Source: Halobacteriales archaeon YIM A00010 (GTDB lineage Archaea; Halobacteriota; Halobacteria; Halobacteriales; Haloarculaceae). From it: a stretch of DNA of 64,000 nucleotides. The stretch spans positions 2,435,526 through 2,499,525 of the forward strand of contig JAKCFJ010000001.1 of the NCBI GenBank assembly GCA_025041175.1, given 5' to 3'. The notes beneath the pieces were generated by a model. The model had not been told where the DNA came from. It did not search any database and saw nothing but the letters and a program-made list of their open reading frames with translations. Below, one piece after another: positions 41,888-50,730 of this stretch. The translations under genes and the position numbers were made by a program. Positions within the stretch are counted from its first letter, which is position 1; every line of letters begins with the position of its first letter.

Positions 41888-43276
41888 TCACGCGAAGACA
41901 TCTTCGAGCAGGACCTCGGCGATCCGCTCGTTCGTTTCGGGGCTGTAGTGGCCGCCCTCGCCGCGCTCGACGTACAGCGACTCCACTCGCTCCGGATCGC
42001 CGGCTTCGTCGAACCGTTTCGGTAGATCGATCGTGATCAGGTCGTCGAACCGTGCGTCGAGCCGTTCGACCAGGTCGCCGTAGATCGGACCGTGATCGAC
42101 CTCGTAGGTCGCGTACCGTAACTGCCCGCCCATCGCGAACACCGGCGTGAACCCCGCCTCCTCGGCGAAGGAGACGAACTCCGCGATGATGGCGATGAAG
42201 AGGTCGTCCCACAGATCGTACAGTTGCTCGTGGTAGGCGACGCGGGGCTGATCCAGCCGAACGTCCGTCCGTGCCAGCCCTTTCCCGGCGTCGACGCCCG
42301 GGATCTCGAAGTCGTAGCCGGCCTCGAGTTCGAGGAGCGCCGAGTACACGGCGTATCTGACGTGGTCGGGAGTACCGAGGAAATCGACGGCGTAGGGGAA
42401 GCTAGCGAGGTGGGGTTTGAACCAGCGTTCGTAGTGGTAATCGTTGGCCCGCAGGAATCCAGCGTACTGCTCCAGATCGAGGAGATCCTCCTTTTCGGTC
42501 ACCGGGGTCTCGACGAGCGTTAGTTCGCCGTCCTCGAGCACGTATCGGGGTTTGACGGCGAGGACGTTCCCGAACTCCGAGTAGTGTTTCCAGACGCTCA
42601 GAATGCGCGCGATCGAGGAGGCGGTGACGAGCACGACGACGTACTCCGAGGGATCCTCCCGATAGGTTTGCTTCAGCCGCAGCAGCGCCTGATCGAGGCC
42701 GTAGTTGCCCCCGCCGTAGTTGCTCACGTGGGTATCGAGCTTCCTGGCGAGGTGGTTCTGGAAGGTCTCCCTGTCGTCGACCTCGCGACAGAAGCAGTAT
42801 GAATCACCGTACGTGGAGACGCTCATCCCGGCGGTCTCGTCGCGGTCGTTCACGCAGACCCGGCTCCCGTACTCGTCGGTCGAGTACGTCACGACGGTCT
42901 TGACTTCCTCGCCAGGAAGGTGATCGCCGGTGTCCTTTCGCTTCTTCCTGTTCGGTTGTGGGCACCACCCCAGCTCCGGATCGAAGCTCGTGAACTTTTC
43001 GAGCAACCGTCGGTCGATCTCCGGGAACTCTTCGAGAACGACCGTGGGAATGCTGTTGAGACCCTTTCCGTACCGTCTGAGAGCGGCGTACGAGCCCGTC
43101 TCGAGTCCGCCAGCGACTGCCGTTCCCGAAGCGATCATCTTCGGGAGCGACAATCGGTCCGGCTCCGAATCCGCTCTCATCTCGGCCGAACCGACGGTGG
43201 TGTCGGAAGCGTCGGTGTACGGAATGTGTTTTCTCCCGCTCGCTTTGAATAGACGATATAACTGTGTTGGTTTCAT
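41888..43276 (-). CDS. SGNH/GDSL hydrolase-like protein
   Basis: The 462-aa protein shows the SGNH pattern: block I SVSTYGDSYCFC (nucleophile S159), a glycine/asparagine block NYGGGNYGLDQAL (about 186-198), and a C-terminal ERGEGGHYSPETNERIA block (H443). These enzymes are esterases, often of O-acetylated sugars. The first 150 residues are an added domain with CPQPNRKKRKD. Two TATA-like stretches lie near the start (43255-43262 and 43283-43293), so the true start could be up to about 30 codons downstream. Function in glycan modification is likely but the locus gives no direct support. Confidence 0.7.
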   Translation of the reverse strand: MKPTQLYRLFKASGRKHIPYTDASDTTVGSAEMRADSEPDRLSLPKMIASGTAVAGGLETGSYAALRRYGKGLNSIPTVVLEEFPEIDRRLLEKFTSFDPELGWCPQPNRKKRKDTGDHLPGEEVKTVVTYSTDEYGSRVCVNDRDETAGMSVSTYGDSYCFCREVDDRETFQNHLARKLDTHVSNYGGGNYGLDQALLRLKQTYREDPSEYVVVLVTASSIARILSVWKHYSEFGNVLAVKPRYVLEDGELTLVETPVTEKEDLLDLEQYAGFLRANDYHYERWFKPHLASFPYAVDFLGTPDHVRYAVYSALLELEAGYDFEIPGVDAGKGLARTDVRLDQPRVAYHEQLYDLWDDLFIAIIAEFVSFAEEAGFTPVFAMGGQLRYATYEVDHGPIYGDLVERLDARFDDLITIDLPKRFDEAGDPERVESLYVERGEGGHYSPETNERIAEVLLEDVFA

Positions 43277-43470
43277 ATCTAAATAATAATTGTGTCTTTT
43301 CAGACTCGTTACTACCCTAGATGTACATGGTCAATTGTGATGTCTTTTGGGGGTTTCGGGGAGTGGTGTTTAGGTAAGCGTGAAACGGGAAGCGGTTGGA
43401 CACCGCGCCAGCTCGTGGCGTTCGGTGTTCGACGCCGTCTTGCTGGTCTGGGTTGGCGTCGGCGTTTCTC

Positions 43471-43576
43471 GTACTGTCGGTCATGATCCGTCGAACACGC
43501 AGTTTCCCATTCACCACGCGTCCCGTCTCCGCGACACAGACCACCGTCGACCGTACGTAGTTATGACCGACAGTAT
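43471..43576. repeat. Miniature inverted-repeat element copy E
   Basis: This 106-bp copy is bounded by GTACTGTCGGTCAT and ATGACCGACAGTAT (one base differs from copies C and D). It lies in the 493-nt gap upstream of the SGNH gene and downstream of the ferredoxin gene, the only copy not between convergent genes. The rest of that gap holds no clear gene. Confidence 0.78.
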
Positions 43577-43688
43577 CAGTCGCCGGCCGACAGGGCTGAT
43601 CGTCTTCTCCGGAACGGCAAAACAAGAGGCCAGATACTCGATAAACTCCCTCGAACAACGCATCGACCGGCTTCGAGAGCGGGAATAG
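43563..43688 (+). CDS. Possible 41-aa protein starting in element E
   Basis: The right terminal repeat of element E supplies an ATG (MTDSIS...), after which the frame continues out of the element as RRPTGLIVFSGTAKQEARYS to a basic-acidic helix ending RLRERE. The composition is plausible for a small protein, but no family is recognised and it may be chance. Confidence 0.25.
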   Translation: MTDSISRRPTGLIVFSGTAKQEARYSINSLEQRIDRLRERE

Positions 43689-43769
43689 CCCAACGACTCC
43701 GCAAACGACAGAAAGAAAACCGGCGTTTTCGATCGATGAGACGGACGTTGTACGGTGGCAACACCCCGA

Positions 43770-44162
43770 TCAGATGACGCGGTTCTGGAGGTAGTCGAGG
43801 TGCTTCGCGTTGTAGACGATCTTGACCTCGTCAGTGGCCGCCGATCCGATGCAGGTCAGCCGAACGTTGCGATCCTCGACCTCCTCGTCGGAGAGGATCT
43901 GTTGCATGTCCATCTCGATCTCTCCTTCTTTGATGATGGCGGCGCAGTTCGCACACGCCCCCGCCCGACACGAGAACGGCCAGTCGTATCCCTGTGCTTC
44001 TGCGGCTTCGAGGATGTACTCGCCCGCGTTCACCTCGAGCGTGCCGTAGTCTTCATCGTCGAAAGCCTCCTCCTCTGCAGCCTTCTCGAAGAGACCGCCG
44101 TCTTCGAGCGACCAACCCTGGTCGTCGAGCGCTTCGTAGTTTAGGTATTCGACAGTGGGCAT
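43770..44162 (-). CDS. fer: Haloarchaeal 2Fe-2S ferredoxin
   Basis: The 130-aa protein is nearly identical in layout to the Halobacterium/Haloarcula plant-type ferredoxin: an acidic N-terminal extension ([20 protein letters not shown]), an inserted acidic loop, the cluster motif [14 protein letters not shown] and the fourth cysteine in [10 protein letters not shown], ending [10 protein letters not shown]. It carries electrons for 2-oxoacid:ferredoxin oxidoreductases and other enzymes. The ATG at 44162 matches the family start; the longer frame is not native. Confidence 0.95.
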   Translation of the reverse strand: MPTVEYLNYEALDDQGWSLEDGGLFEKAAEEEAFDDEDYGTLEVNAGEYILEAAEAQGYDWPFSCRAGACANCAAIIKEGEIEMDMQQILSDEEVEDRNVRLTCIGSAATDEVKIVYNAKHLDYLQNRVI

Positions 44163-44379
44163 CATCGGCGGTTTGACGGCCACGATGTTAGGCCTTGCTG
44201 TTGCAACTTCAGCGTGTCTCACGGTCGAAAATGACGAATCTGTACGATCGGAAATCCGTTGCTCGTTAGCTGCTACGTGATAACGCAGCCGTGTACCGTC
44301 GTGAGTCGACAGCCGTTATTGGTGCTCGTTTCGCTACGACGACCGAGAGGACCGCCGATACGCCGCTCATTCCCGGGCA

Positions 44380-44501
44380 GTCAAGCCAGCGCCGAGCGCT
44401 GGCTGACTGCCTACACCGCCTACTACAGTTATCATCGAAGCCACCAAGTGCTGGAGAACCAGTTGCCGGTCAAAGCACTCGGACTGGAGGGCTCAATCTA
44501 G
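44380..44501 (+). pseudogene. Transposase C-terminal remnant
   Basis: The frame reads SASAERWLTAYTAYYSYHRS then HQVLENQLPVKALGLEGSI and stop. The 'W-YxxYYxxHRxHQxL' pattern is the usual end of DDE transposases (IS6/IS3/IS630-like). No start, no DDE core and no inverted repeats remain. The 503-nt gap around it is otherwise empty and becomes AT-rich after 44500. Confidence 0.5.
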
Positions 44502-44665
44502 TAGTGTAATATAACCGATAAATAATAAAAAATATATTATATTTATACCTGAGTGTTTCACGATCCGTGAATATAACGGCCAATTTATGTTGTTCCGTCA
44601 TCTAAAATGGAATAAGCACCTGTGACTGGGATGGACAGTGACACCACCACACGATTCATACGATC

Positions 44666-45094
44666 ATGAGACAGAAACCGGACCAATTCCCGGGGGACGA
44701 ACTGTCCTCCGAGACGGCAGATTCGGAGTACTACGTTCTCGGCGGCGGACACGTCGGTGTGTTCGTCGCGCGGCGGCTCCAGGCGGATGGCCACACCGTC
44801 AGCTTAGTGGATCCGTCACACTCACCGTCGGAGATCCCCGTCTTGCGCGGCGACCCGGCCGATATTCGGACGCTGAATAAAGCCGGAGTGTCGGACGCGT
44901 CGGCGGTCATCGTGGCGACATCGAACGACGGACGAAAACTCCTCATCGCACAGTTGATCTGTACCCATTTCGACGTTCCACGGATCATCGTGTTGGTTAG
45001 CGTTCCGCACCGGCTCGATCTCGTCGCAGAGGCTGGCCACGAACCAATCTGTGCGACGACCGCACTATCCGAAGCACTCGTAGACTCTGTATGA
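44666..45094 (+). CDS. TrkA-N-domain protein (142 aa)
   Basis: A Rossmann NAD-binding domain (YYVLGGGHVGVFVARRLQAD, then VSLVDPSHS, LRGDPADIRTL and SDASAVIVATSNDG) forms the whole protein. TrkA-N domains bind NAD(H) or nucleotides and regulate cation or amino-acid transporters. Its stop overlaps the permease ATG (ATGA), so it is translated with and probably regulates that transporter. Confidence 0.85.
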   Translation: MRQKPDQFPGDELSSETADSEYYVLGGGHVGVFVARRLQADGHTVSLVDPSHSPSEIPVLRGDPADIRTLNKAGVSDASAVIVATSNDGRKLLIAQLICTHFDVPRIIVLVSVPHRLDLVAEAGHEPICATTALSEALVDSV

Positions 45095-47268
45095 AAGAAC
45101 TAGAGCGCAACCTCGGCCTTCCCTCCGTACTCGCCATCAGTATCGGCGCGATGATCGGCAGCGGCATCTTCATTCTACCAGCGCTAGCGCTGAAAATCGC
45201 CGGACCTGCCGTTATCCTCGCCTATCTCCTCGCCGGGCTGCTCGTGGTGCCGGCCGCGCTCTCGAAATCGGAGATGGCGACCGCCATGCCCGAGGCGGGG
45301 GGAACGTACATCTACATCGAGCGTGGAATGGGTCCGTTGCTCGGCACGATCGCCGGCGTCGGAACGTGGTTTTCCCTCTCGTTCAAAAGCGCACTCGCGC
45401 TGGTGGGCGGTGTTCCCTACCTGCTGTTGCTGTTCGATCTTCCCCTCAAGCCGGTCGCAGTGGGGATTGCGACAGTCTTGATTCTGGTGAACGTCCTCGG
45501 TGCGAAACAGACGGGCCGGCTCCAGCTTGCGATCGTCGTCGTCATGCTGGCGGCGCTGGGGTGGTTCGCTGCCGGGAGTGCACCGGCTGTTCAGTCGGCC
45601 AACTACGCCGACTTCTTCGGGAAGGGGGTCGGGGGCCTGTTGGCCGCAACGGGGGTGGTGTTCGTCTCCTACGCCGGTGTCACCAAGATCGCCAGCGTCG
45701 CCGAGGAGATCGAAAATCCCGGCCGAAACATTCCGCTGGGCATCCTCGGATCGCTCGCGTTCACTACAGTGTTGTACGTCGCCGTCGTCGCGGTGCTGGT
45801 CGGGGGAACGAACCCCGGGAGCATCGCCGGCTCGTTGACACCAGTCGCGGACGCCGCCGAGACCACGCTCGGACAGGCCGGCGTCGTTGCCGTCATCGTC
45901 GCGGCCATCCTCGCGCTCGTCTCGACGGCCAACGCGGGAATCCTCTCCTCGTCGCGGTATCCGTTTGCGATGAGTCGAGACAAGTTGGTTCCCTCCTCGC
46001 TCTCGTCGGTCAGCGATCGCTTCGGAACGCCAGTGCCCGCGATCACGCTCACGGGCGGGGTACTGCTGGTGCTCATCGCGTTCGTCCCGCTCCTGGAGAT
46101 CGCAAAACTGGCCAGCGCCTTCCAGATCATGGTGTTCGCGCTGATCAACGTGGCCGTCGTCGCCTTCCGCGAAGGGAGCGTCGAGTACGAACCCGAGTTC
46201 ACGTCGCCGTTGTACCCGTGGATGCAGGGGTTCGGTGCGATCGCCGGGCTGTTCTTGCTCACCCAGATGGGAACGCTCCCGCTCGTCGGATCGGCTCTCA
46301 TCACGCTCGCGAGCGGGATCTGGTACTTCTTCTACGTGCAGTCTCGCGTGAGTCGAGAAGGCGCGGCAACCGATGCGATCCGGCGGCAGGTCGGAAGGGA
46401 CGCGCTCACGGAGGTCGAAGAACTCTCGGAAGACGAGACTCACGAGGTGCTCGTCGCGCTCACAAAGGACATCGATGAAGCCCGCGAGCGCTCGTTAGTC
46501 ACCTTGGCTGCCGATGTCGCCCGGCCACACGACGGCAGGGTGATCGTCGTCCGGTTCGAGGAGATCCCCGATCAGGCACCGCTCACCGAGCAGACCACGA
46601 TCCAGTCGTCGTCCGACATCTCCTTCGAAACGCGGATCGAAACCGACGCGGAGGAGTTCGACGTCGATATCACGGCCGAGGAGATCGTCAGCCACGACAC
46701 GAAACACGCGATCGTCAACTTCGCCGACCACCACGGGGTGGACACGATCGTGGCCGAACACGAGCCGCTTCGGCTTCGATCGCGGCTGTTCGGTGATCCC
46801 ATCGACTGGGTCGTTCGCCACGCCCCCTGTGACGTGCTTCTCGTGGACAACCTCGGCTACGACGCGCCCGAACGGATCGTCCTCTCGGAGGACGAGGGGC
46901 CGTACGCACCCCTCGCCGTGAGCATTGCGGAAGCCGCTGCACTGGCGAACGAGGGGAGCATCGCCCTCTGGTACCCCCTCGACCACGACCGCACTGACCA
47001 GCAGCAATGCACGATGGGCGATTACCAGTCCGATCTCTCTGAGATCCTTTCCGTTCCGGTCCACGCCGAGTCCGTTAGACCCGACGGTGGACAACTGACG
47101 CGCCCCGACCTGTTCATCCGTCGCGGGGCCGACTACAGGTTCCGAAACGTGCTGTTCGATGAACGTCCGTCGTTCCCGAGTCCGGGTTGTACGACTGTCA
47201 CCGTCTATCCCCGAGAATCCCGACAGCCAGCGCTCTGGCGCCGGCTGGTCGAACGATTTGTGTTCTAA
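45091..47268 (+). CDS. APC-family amino acid permease with C-terminal Usp domains
   Basis: Residues 1 to about 430 form a 12-span APC permease: GLPSVLAISIGAMIGSGIFI, MPEAGGTYIYIERGMGPLLG, TGVVFVSYAGVTKIASVAEE and STANAGILSSSRYPFAMSRD are all family signatures. Residues about 470-725 resemble two universal-stress-protein domains (AIVNFADHHGVDTIVAEHEP, DWVVRHAPCDVLLVDN). Fusions of cationic amino acid permeases with Usp domains are known in archaea, probably for regulation by nucleotide or energy state. Its stop overlaps that of hicA on the other strand. Confidence 0.9.
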   Translation: MKELERNLGLPSVLAISIGAMIGSGIFILPALALKIAGPAVILAYLLAGLLVVPAALSKSEMATAMPEAGGTYIYIERGMGPLLGTIAGVGTWFSLSFKSALALVGGVPYLLLLFDLPLKPVAVGIATVLILVNVLGAKQTGRLQLAIVVVMLAALGWFAAGSAPAVQSANYADFFGKGVGGLLAATGVVFVSYAGVTKIASVAEEIENPGRNIPLGILGSLAFTTVLYVAVVAVLVGGTNPGSIAGSLTPVADAAETTLGQAGVVAVIVAAILALVSTANAGILSSSRYPFAMSRDKLVPSSLSSVSDRFGTPVPAITLTGGVLLVLIAFVPLLEIAKLASAFQIMVFALINVAVVAFREGSVEYEPEFTSPLYPWMQGFGAIAGLFLLTQMGTLPLVGSALITLASGIWYFFYVQSRVSREGAATDAIRRQVGRDALTEVEELSEDETHEVLVALTKDIDEARERSLVTLAADVARPHDGRVIVVRFEEIPDQAPLTEQTTIQSSSDISFETRIETDAEEFDVDITAEEIVSHDTKHAIVNFADHHGVDTIVAEHEPLRLRSRLFGDPIDWVVRHAPCDVLLVDNLGYDAPERIVLSEDEGPYAPLAVSIAEAAALANEGSIALWYPLDHDRTDQQQCTMGDYQSDLSEILSVPVHAESVRPDGGQLTRPDLFIRRGADYRFRNVLFDERPSFPSPGCTTVTVYPRESRQPALWRRLVERFVF

Positions 47269-47516
47269 CGGCAGTCATCGATCCATTGACACCACTCATA
47301 AAAGCTGTCCGCACCGGATTGAGTGGCGATTTTTTGGAGGAGATCGACATCGATGCGGTCGTACTGCGGGACGGTCACGTTCCGAACGTCGCCGGTATTC
47401 GGGTCGACACGCCGGAGTTTGACGTGGCTCCCTGTCCGATCGACGAGTTTGAATCCGTGCCCGAGTAGGACTTTCACTATCTCACGGCCGGAGAAATCAG
47501 TCGCGGGCGTTCCCAT
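47265..47516 (-). CDS. hicA: HicA-type mRNA interferase toxin
   Basis: The 83-aa protein has the HicA double-stranded-RNA-binding-like pattern: FSGREIVKVLLGHGFKLVDR, the catalytic histidine in TGSHVKLRR and the NVTVPQYDRIDVDLLQKI end. It lies 3 nt after the antitoxin gene, the reverse of the usual toxin-first order. Active-site histidine and frame are intact. Confidence 0.8.
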   Translation of the reverse strand: MGTPATDFSGREIVKVLLGHGFKLVDRTGSHVKLRRVDPNTGDVRNVTVPQYDRIDVDLLQKIATQSGADSFYEWCQWIDDCR

Positions 47517-47519
47517 CGT

Positions 47520-47798
47520 CTACTCCTGCATGAACGCCGGAAGCGACTGATCACCATCAACCTCGGCCTGATCAATCCCCAGCTCCCGCAAGACAGCATC
47601 CTCGTCTGCAACCGGCTCAGTAGCGTCGTTGGTATGCAGGGCAACCGCCAGATCAAGCTCATCAAGTACGGCCGCACGGGTTGGGGCCTGTGCCCCTACG
47701 CCGGTCTCCTCGTGGATAGCGACCCAGTAGTCGGCGCGCTCTTTGAGAGTAATCGTTTGCTCTGGCGGTTCCGCCTGAATACCCATGGATATCGTCAT
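47520..47798 (-). CDS. hicB: HicB-like antitoxin
   Basis: The 92-aa protein carries a short HicB-like domain (TITLKERADYWVAIHEETGV, then APTRAAVLDELDLAVALH) and an acidic tail. No DNA-binding domain is present, unlike longer HicB proteins, so the adjacent HTH gene might supply that function. The start is either the ATG at 47798 or the one four codons downstream. Confidence 0.65.
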   Translation of the reverse strand: MTISMGIQAEPPEQTITLKERADYWVAIHEETGVGAQAPTRAAVLDELDLAVALHTNDATEPVADEDAVLRELGIDQAEVDGDQSLPAFMQE

Positions 47799-47831
47799 TA
47801 GTGGTTGTGAAATATAGGGTTTGTGCTCGAT

Positions 47832-48050
47832 TCAACTGTCACGAGGGTCCTCCACTAGTTCGTACACTCCTCGTCCGATGTTTCTGACGTAATCGGCTGT
47901 TTCGAGGAGCTTTATCCGTTGATGGATGTACTGACGCGACACGTCCAATTCGTCTCCGATGTTTGCCGGGACGTTTCTCCCCTCTGCAAGCATGTCTAGG
48001 ACGGCACGATCTGTGTCGTTGAGATCGGGTGCTGGCATTATGATAGACAT
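47832..48050 (-). CDS. Small winged-helix regulator (72 aa)
   Basis: The product is one winged-helix domain: LNDTDRAVLDMLAEGRNVPA, NIGDELDVSRQYIHQRIKLL, then DYVRNIGRGVYELV. An internal Met (48038) could be the start. It precedes hicBA on the same strand with 33 nt between, so it may be the regulator of that operon. The gene lies in an AT-rich island. Confidence 0.7.
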   Translation of the reverse strand: MSIIMPAPDLNDTDRAVLDMLAEGRNVPANIGDELDVSRQYIHQRIKLLETADYVRNIGRGVYELVEDPRDS

Positions 48051-48404
48051 TGCGACTTCATCACTTATACGTTGTAAACGAACGGTGTATAATTTACGAA
48101 GTTAGCCTACTATGTTAGTTGACTATGTGAATCTATACGTTGTGAGGATATAATAGATAGTAGTACTATCTGTAACAAGTGTTAAGAGATCAGGTCCGAG
48201 CACCAGTGTAGAGGTGGCGTTGAGCAGCGGCCAGTAAGCTTCTATTTTAATGAAGATAACGAAGAAAGCGTATATATCAAAAGAAAATAAATCCAACAGA
48301 AGGCGATCGAATGCATGGAATCATGGCTATCGAAGTTCTGTCTCCCGTCGGTCCACGACGGCCACATCCGACCTGTTTAGTCCGTTGCCCGCTGAGACGG
48401 GAGC
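48051..48404. other. AT-rich intergenic region
   Basis: This 354-nt gap is much richer in A and T than the surroundings (e.g. 48070-48190 and 48240-48300) and separates divergent genes. It probably holds promoters for the HTH gene and hisA. I see no gene or repeat in it; with hicAB it forms a low-GC accessory island. Confidence 0.45.
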
Positions 48405-49127
48405 ATGTTTCCGGAGTTCGAGGTCATTCCCGCGGTCGACGTTCGGGAGGGAAGCGTCGTGCAGCTCGTCGGCGGCGAGCGCGGGACGGGGCGCACGTAC
48501 GGCGAACCGTCCGATGCTGCGGCGCGGTGGATCGATGCCGGCGCGTCCACCCTGCATCTGGTCGATCTCGATGGGGCGTTTGAAGGGACCAGACGGAACG
48601 CCGAGGCGATCGAGGCGATCGCCGCCAACCCTGTTGACACCCAGGTCGGCGGCGGGATTCGCAGTGCATCGGACGCGATCGGACTCTTAGAGCGCGGGAT
48701 CGACCGCGTGATTCTCGGGACGGCGGCGGTCGAAACGCCCGAGATCGTCGCCACGATCAGCGAGGAGCATCCCGGGACAGTGATGGTGAGCCTCGATGCG
48801 AAAGCCGGCGAGGTCGTCGTCTCCGGCTGGACCGAAGGCACTGGACTCGATCCCGCGGCGGCGGCCCAGCGCTACGAGGAGCTGGGTGCGGGAGCGATCC
48901 TGTTTACCGACGTGGAGGTGGAGGGCCAGCTCGAGGGGGTGCGAACTGATCGGGCCGAACGCGTCGTCGAGCGCGTCGACATCCCGGTCATCGCAAGCGG
49001 TGGCGTCGGATCGACCGGGGACGTGCGCGCGCTCGAACGCGCGGGGGCTGCGGCTGTCGTCGTCGGCACGGCGCTGTACGAGGGTCGGTTCACGCTCGAA
49101 GCGGCGATAAACGCCGTGAACGGCTGA
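48405..49127 (+). CDS. hisA: Phosphoribosylformimino-AICAR ribotide isomerase
   Basis: HisA catalyses the Amadori-type step of histidine synthesis. The 240-aa TIM barrel has VIPAVDVREGSVVQLVGGER, LHLVDLDGAFEG, TQVGGGIRSASDAIGLLERG and PVIASGGVGSTGDVRALE, matching the two half-barrel phosphate sites. No other his gene is adjacent, as usual in haloarchaea, where his genes are scattered. Confidence 0.94.
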   Translation: MFPEFEVIPAVDVREGSVVQLVGGERGTGRTYGEPSDAAARWIDAGASTLHLVDLDGAFEGTRRNAEAIEAIAANPVDTQVGGGIRSASDAIGLLERGIDRVILGTAAVETPEIVATISEEHPGTVMVSLDAKAGEVVVSGWTEGTGLDPAAAAQRYEELGAGAILFTDVEVEGQLEGVRTDRAERVVERVDIPVIASGGVGSTGDVRALERAGAAAVVVGTALYEGRFTLEAAINAVNG

Positions 49128-49221
49128 CGCCGCTGGCTGCTGGGAAGGGAGCACATCCACCGACCTTTCATCCAGGAGAAGTATTTAACCCGGATGGGAC
49201 ACAATAGTTACTACCACACCG

Positions 49222-50178
49222 ATGACACAGATTCGAGACACCAGCCGAACGCACCGACTCGATCCGGAGTCGTTCGCGGGTGGGTACTTTCGAAACGCGG
49301 TGTACCGCCACTGGGATCCGTATGCGGACATCTCAGACGAACTCCTCGCACAGGACCGACGGCGGCTCATCGACAACGAGCCGGCCGAGCCGGAGTTCGA
49401 CGGGCTGCGCCGGACGCTCGCGCTGTTCGGGGCCGGCGAGGAGTCTGTCACCGAGGATCTCTCCCCCTTGTTGCTCGCTACCGACGACGTGAACAAACAG
49501 CTGTTTCTCACGTCGCAGCTGTACGAGGAGGCGAAACACACCCAGTTTTTCGACCGGTACTGGCGGAATGTGATCGATCCGGTCGCAAAAGAGCTGGGCT
49601 TTGAGGCGACCGCGCCGACGGATCAGCGGTATTTCAACGACGATTACGTCGCGCTGTTCGAGAAGACCGAGCGGGCGATGCGTCGACTCCTCACGGAGGA
49701 CTCGCCGACCAACCGGGCACAGGCGTACTGCCACTACCACCTCATCGTCGAGAGCGTTCTGGCCCAAACCGGATACTACGGCATCCAGTCGAGCTACAGC
49801 CCGACGGGGGCTGATCTCCAACCGGGCGAACCGATCCATCTCGAAGGACTCATCGAGGGCATCACCCGCATCCGGAGCGACGAAGGCCGACACGTCGGCT
49901 TCGGAATGCACGAGGTCCAGCGGCTCATCGCGGAGGAAGGCGTCGATCCCAACGTCGTGCGCTCGACGCTCGAAGAGCTGCTGGGACACGTCGCCGGCAC
50001 GCTCGATTACGGGGACATCGCCGGGGGGGACACCCCCATGGTCACACCGCTGGTCGAGTACGCCACCGAGAAGACCACCCGCCGCATCGAAATCATCACC
50101 GACACCGACGCCGATCTCCCGCCCGTCGAAGAACTCGTCCACGTCGAAGGCGGACGGGATCTCTCGAACGCGGACTGA
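49222..50178 (+). CDS. R2-like ligand-binding oxidase (R2lox)
   Basis: The 318-aa ferritin-like protein carries a full dinuclear metal site: E73 (GAGEESV), E103 and H106 (YEEAKHTQF), E177 (YHLIVESVL), E221 and H224 (DEGRHVGFG). V76 and Y172 fall at the positions that form the Val-Tyr ether cross-link in R2lox (three after the first ligand and five before E177). R2lox proteins hold a Mn/Fe site and bind a long-chain fatty acid; their reaction is not known. It is distinct from the radical-forming NrdB. A TATTTAA promoter element lies about 40 nt upstream. Confidence 0.82.
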   Translation: MTQIRDTSRTHRLDPESFAGGYFRNAVYRHWDPYADISDELLAQDRRRLIDNEPAEPEFDGLRRTLALFGAGEESVTEDLSPLLLATDDVNKQLFLTSQLYEEAKHTQFFDRYWRNVIDPVAKELGFEATAPTDQRYFNDDYVALFEKTERAMRRLLTEDSPTNRAQAYCHYHLIVESVLAQTGYYGIQSSYSPTGADLQPGEPIHLEGLIEGITRIRSDEGRHVGFGMHEVQRLIAEEGVDPNVVRSTLEELLGHVAGTLDYGDIAGGDTPMVTPLVEYATEKTTRRIEIITDTDADLPPVEELVHVEGGRDLSNAD

Positions 50179-50255
50179 CGAAGGGACCGAAAACGATTAT
50201 GAGACGATTACCAGTGATCATACCATACATGTATGTGGAACAACACACCTGATGT

Positions 50256-50645
50256 ATGGTCGATTGGAGCGTTCCAGCTGACGAAGCAAGCACCCGGCGG
50301 CTCCTTTATGACGTTGTCTTGGGATTTCTCGTCGTACTATCGCCGACCGCGTGGCTCATCGGCGAACAGACGGTCGTGTATCCATGGATCGGCTATGGCA
50401 TGGGAACCACTCTGGTTGCATACGCTGTCTCGCGGACGGCCATCGGCCACACGGCCGAGACGTGGTTCACACGGATCGGCACGGAAGGGCGGTTTCTCTG
50501 TATCATTGCCGCCGTAATCTGTATCTGGGGGGGTATATGGACGATCGAGCCACACATCCCGTCTCTGATGAGTTTCGTTTGCGGTTCTTCGATCCTTCTC
50601 CTCGGCGCATCCGTCTTTCGTCTCTGCAACCGGATTTTGGCATAG
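50256..50645 (+). CDS. Four-span membrane protein (129 aa)
   Basis: Four hydrophobic helices (about VVLGFLVVLSPTAWLIG, YGMGTTLVAYAVS, FLCIIAAVICIWGGIW, SFVCGSSILLLGASVF) follow a short acidic N-terminus (MVDWSVPADEASTRR). It resembles small haloarchaeal membrane proteins of unknown function. The ATG at 50256 is chosen because its product has a haloarchaeal-type acidic N-terminus. Confidence 0.6.
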   Translation: MVDWSVPADEASTRRLLYDVVLGFLVVLSPTAWLIGEQTVVYPWIGYGMGTTLVAYAVSRTAIGHTAETWFTRIGTEGRFLCIIAAVICIWGGIWTIEPHIPSLMSFVCGSSILLLGASVFRLCNRILA

Positions 50646-50730
50646 TCGTCGATACTGATCGAATATCGTAACTGCCAACAACATCGCCCCATTCATACAC
50701 GCTCACAATCTAGCCATACGTAACAAATAT

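Noticed and set aside
15518-43580. CRISPR-like array formed by the ATACTGTCGG repeats
   Set aside because: Copies are far apart, occur in inverted pairs and have no regular spacers.
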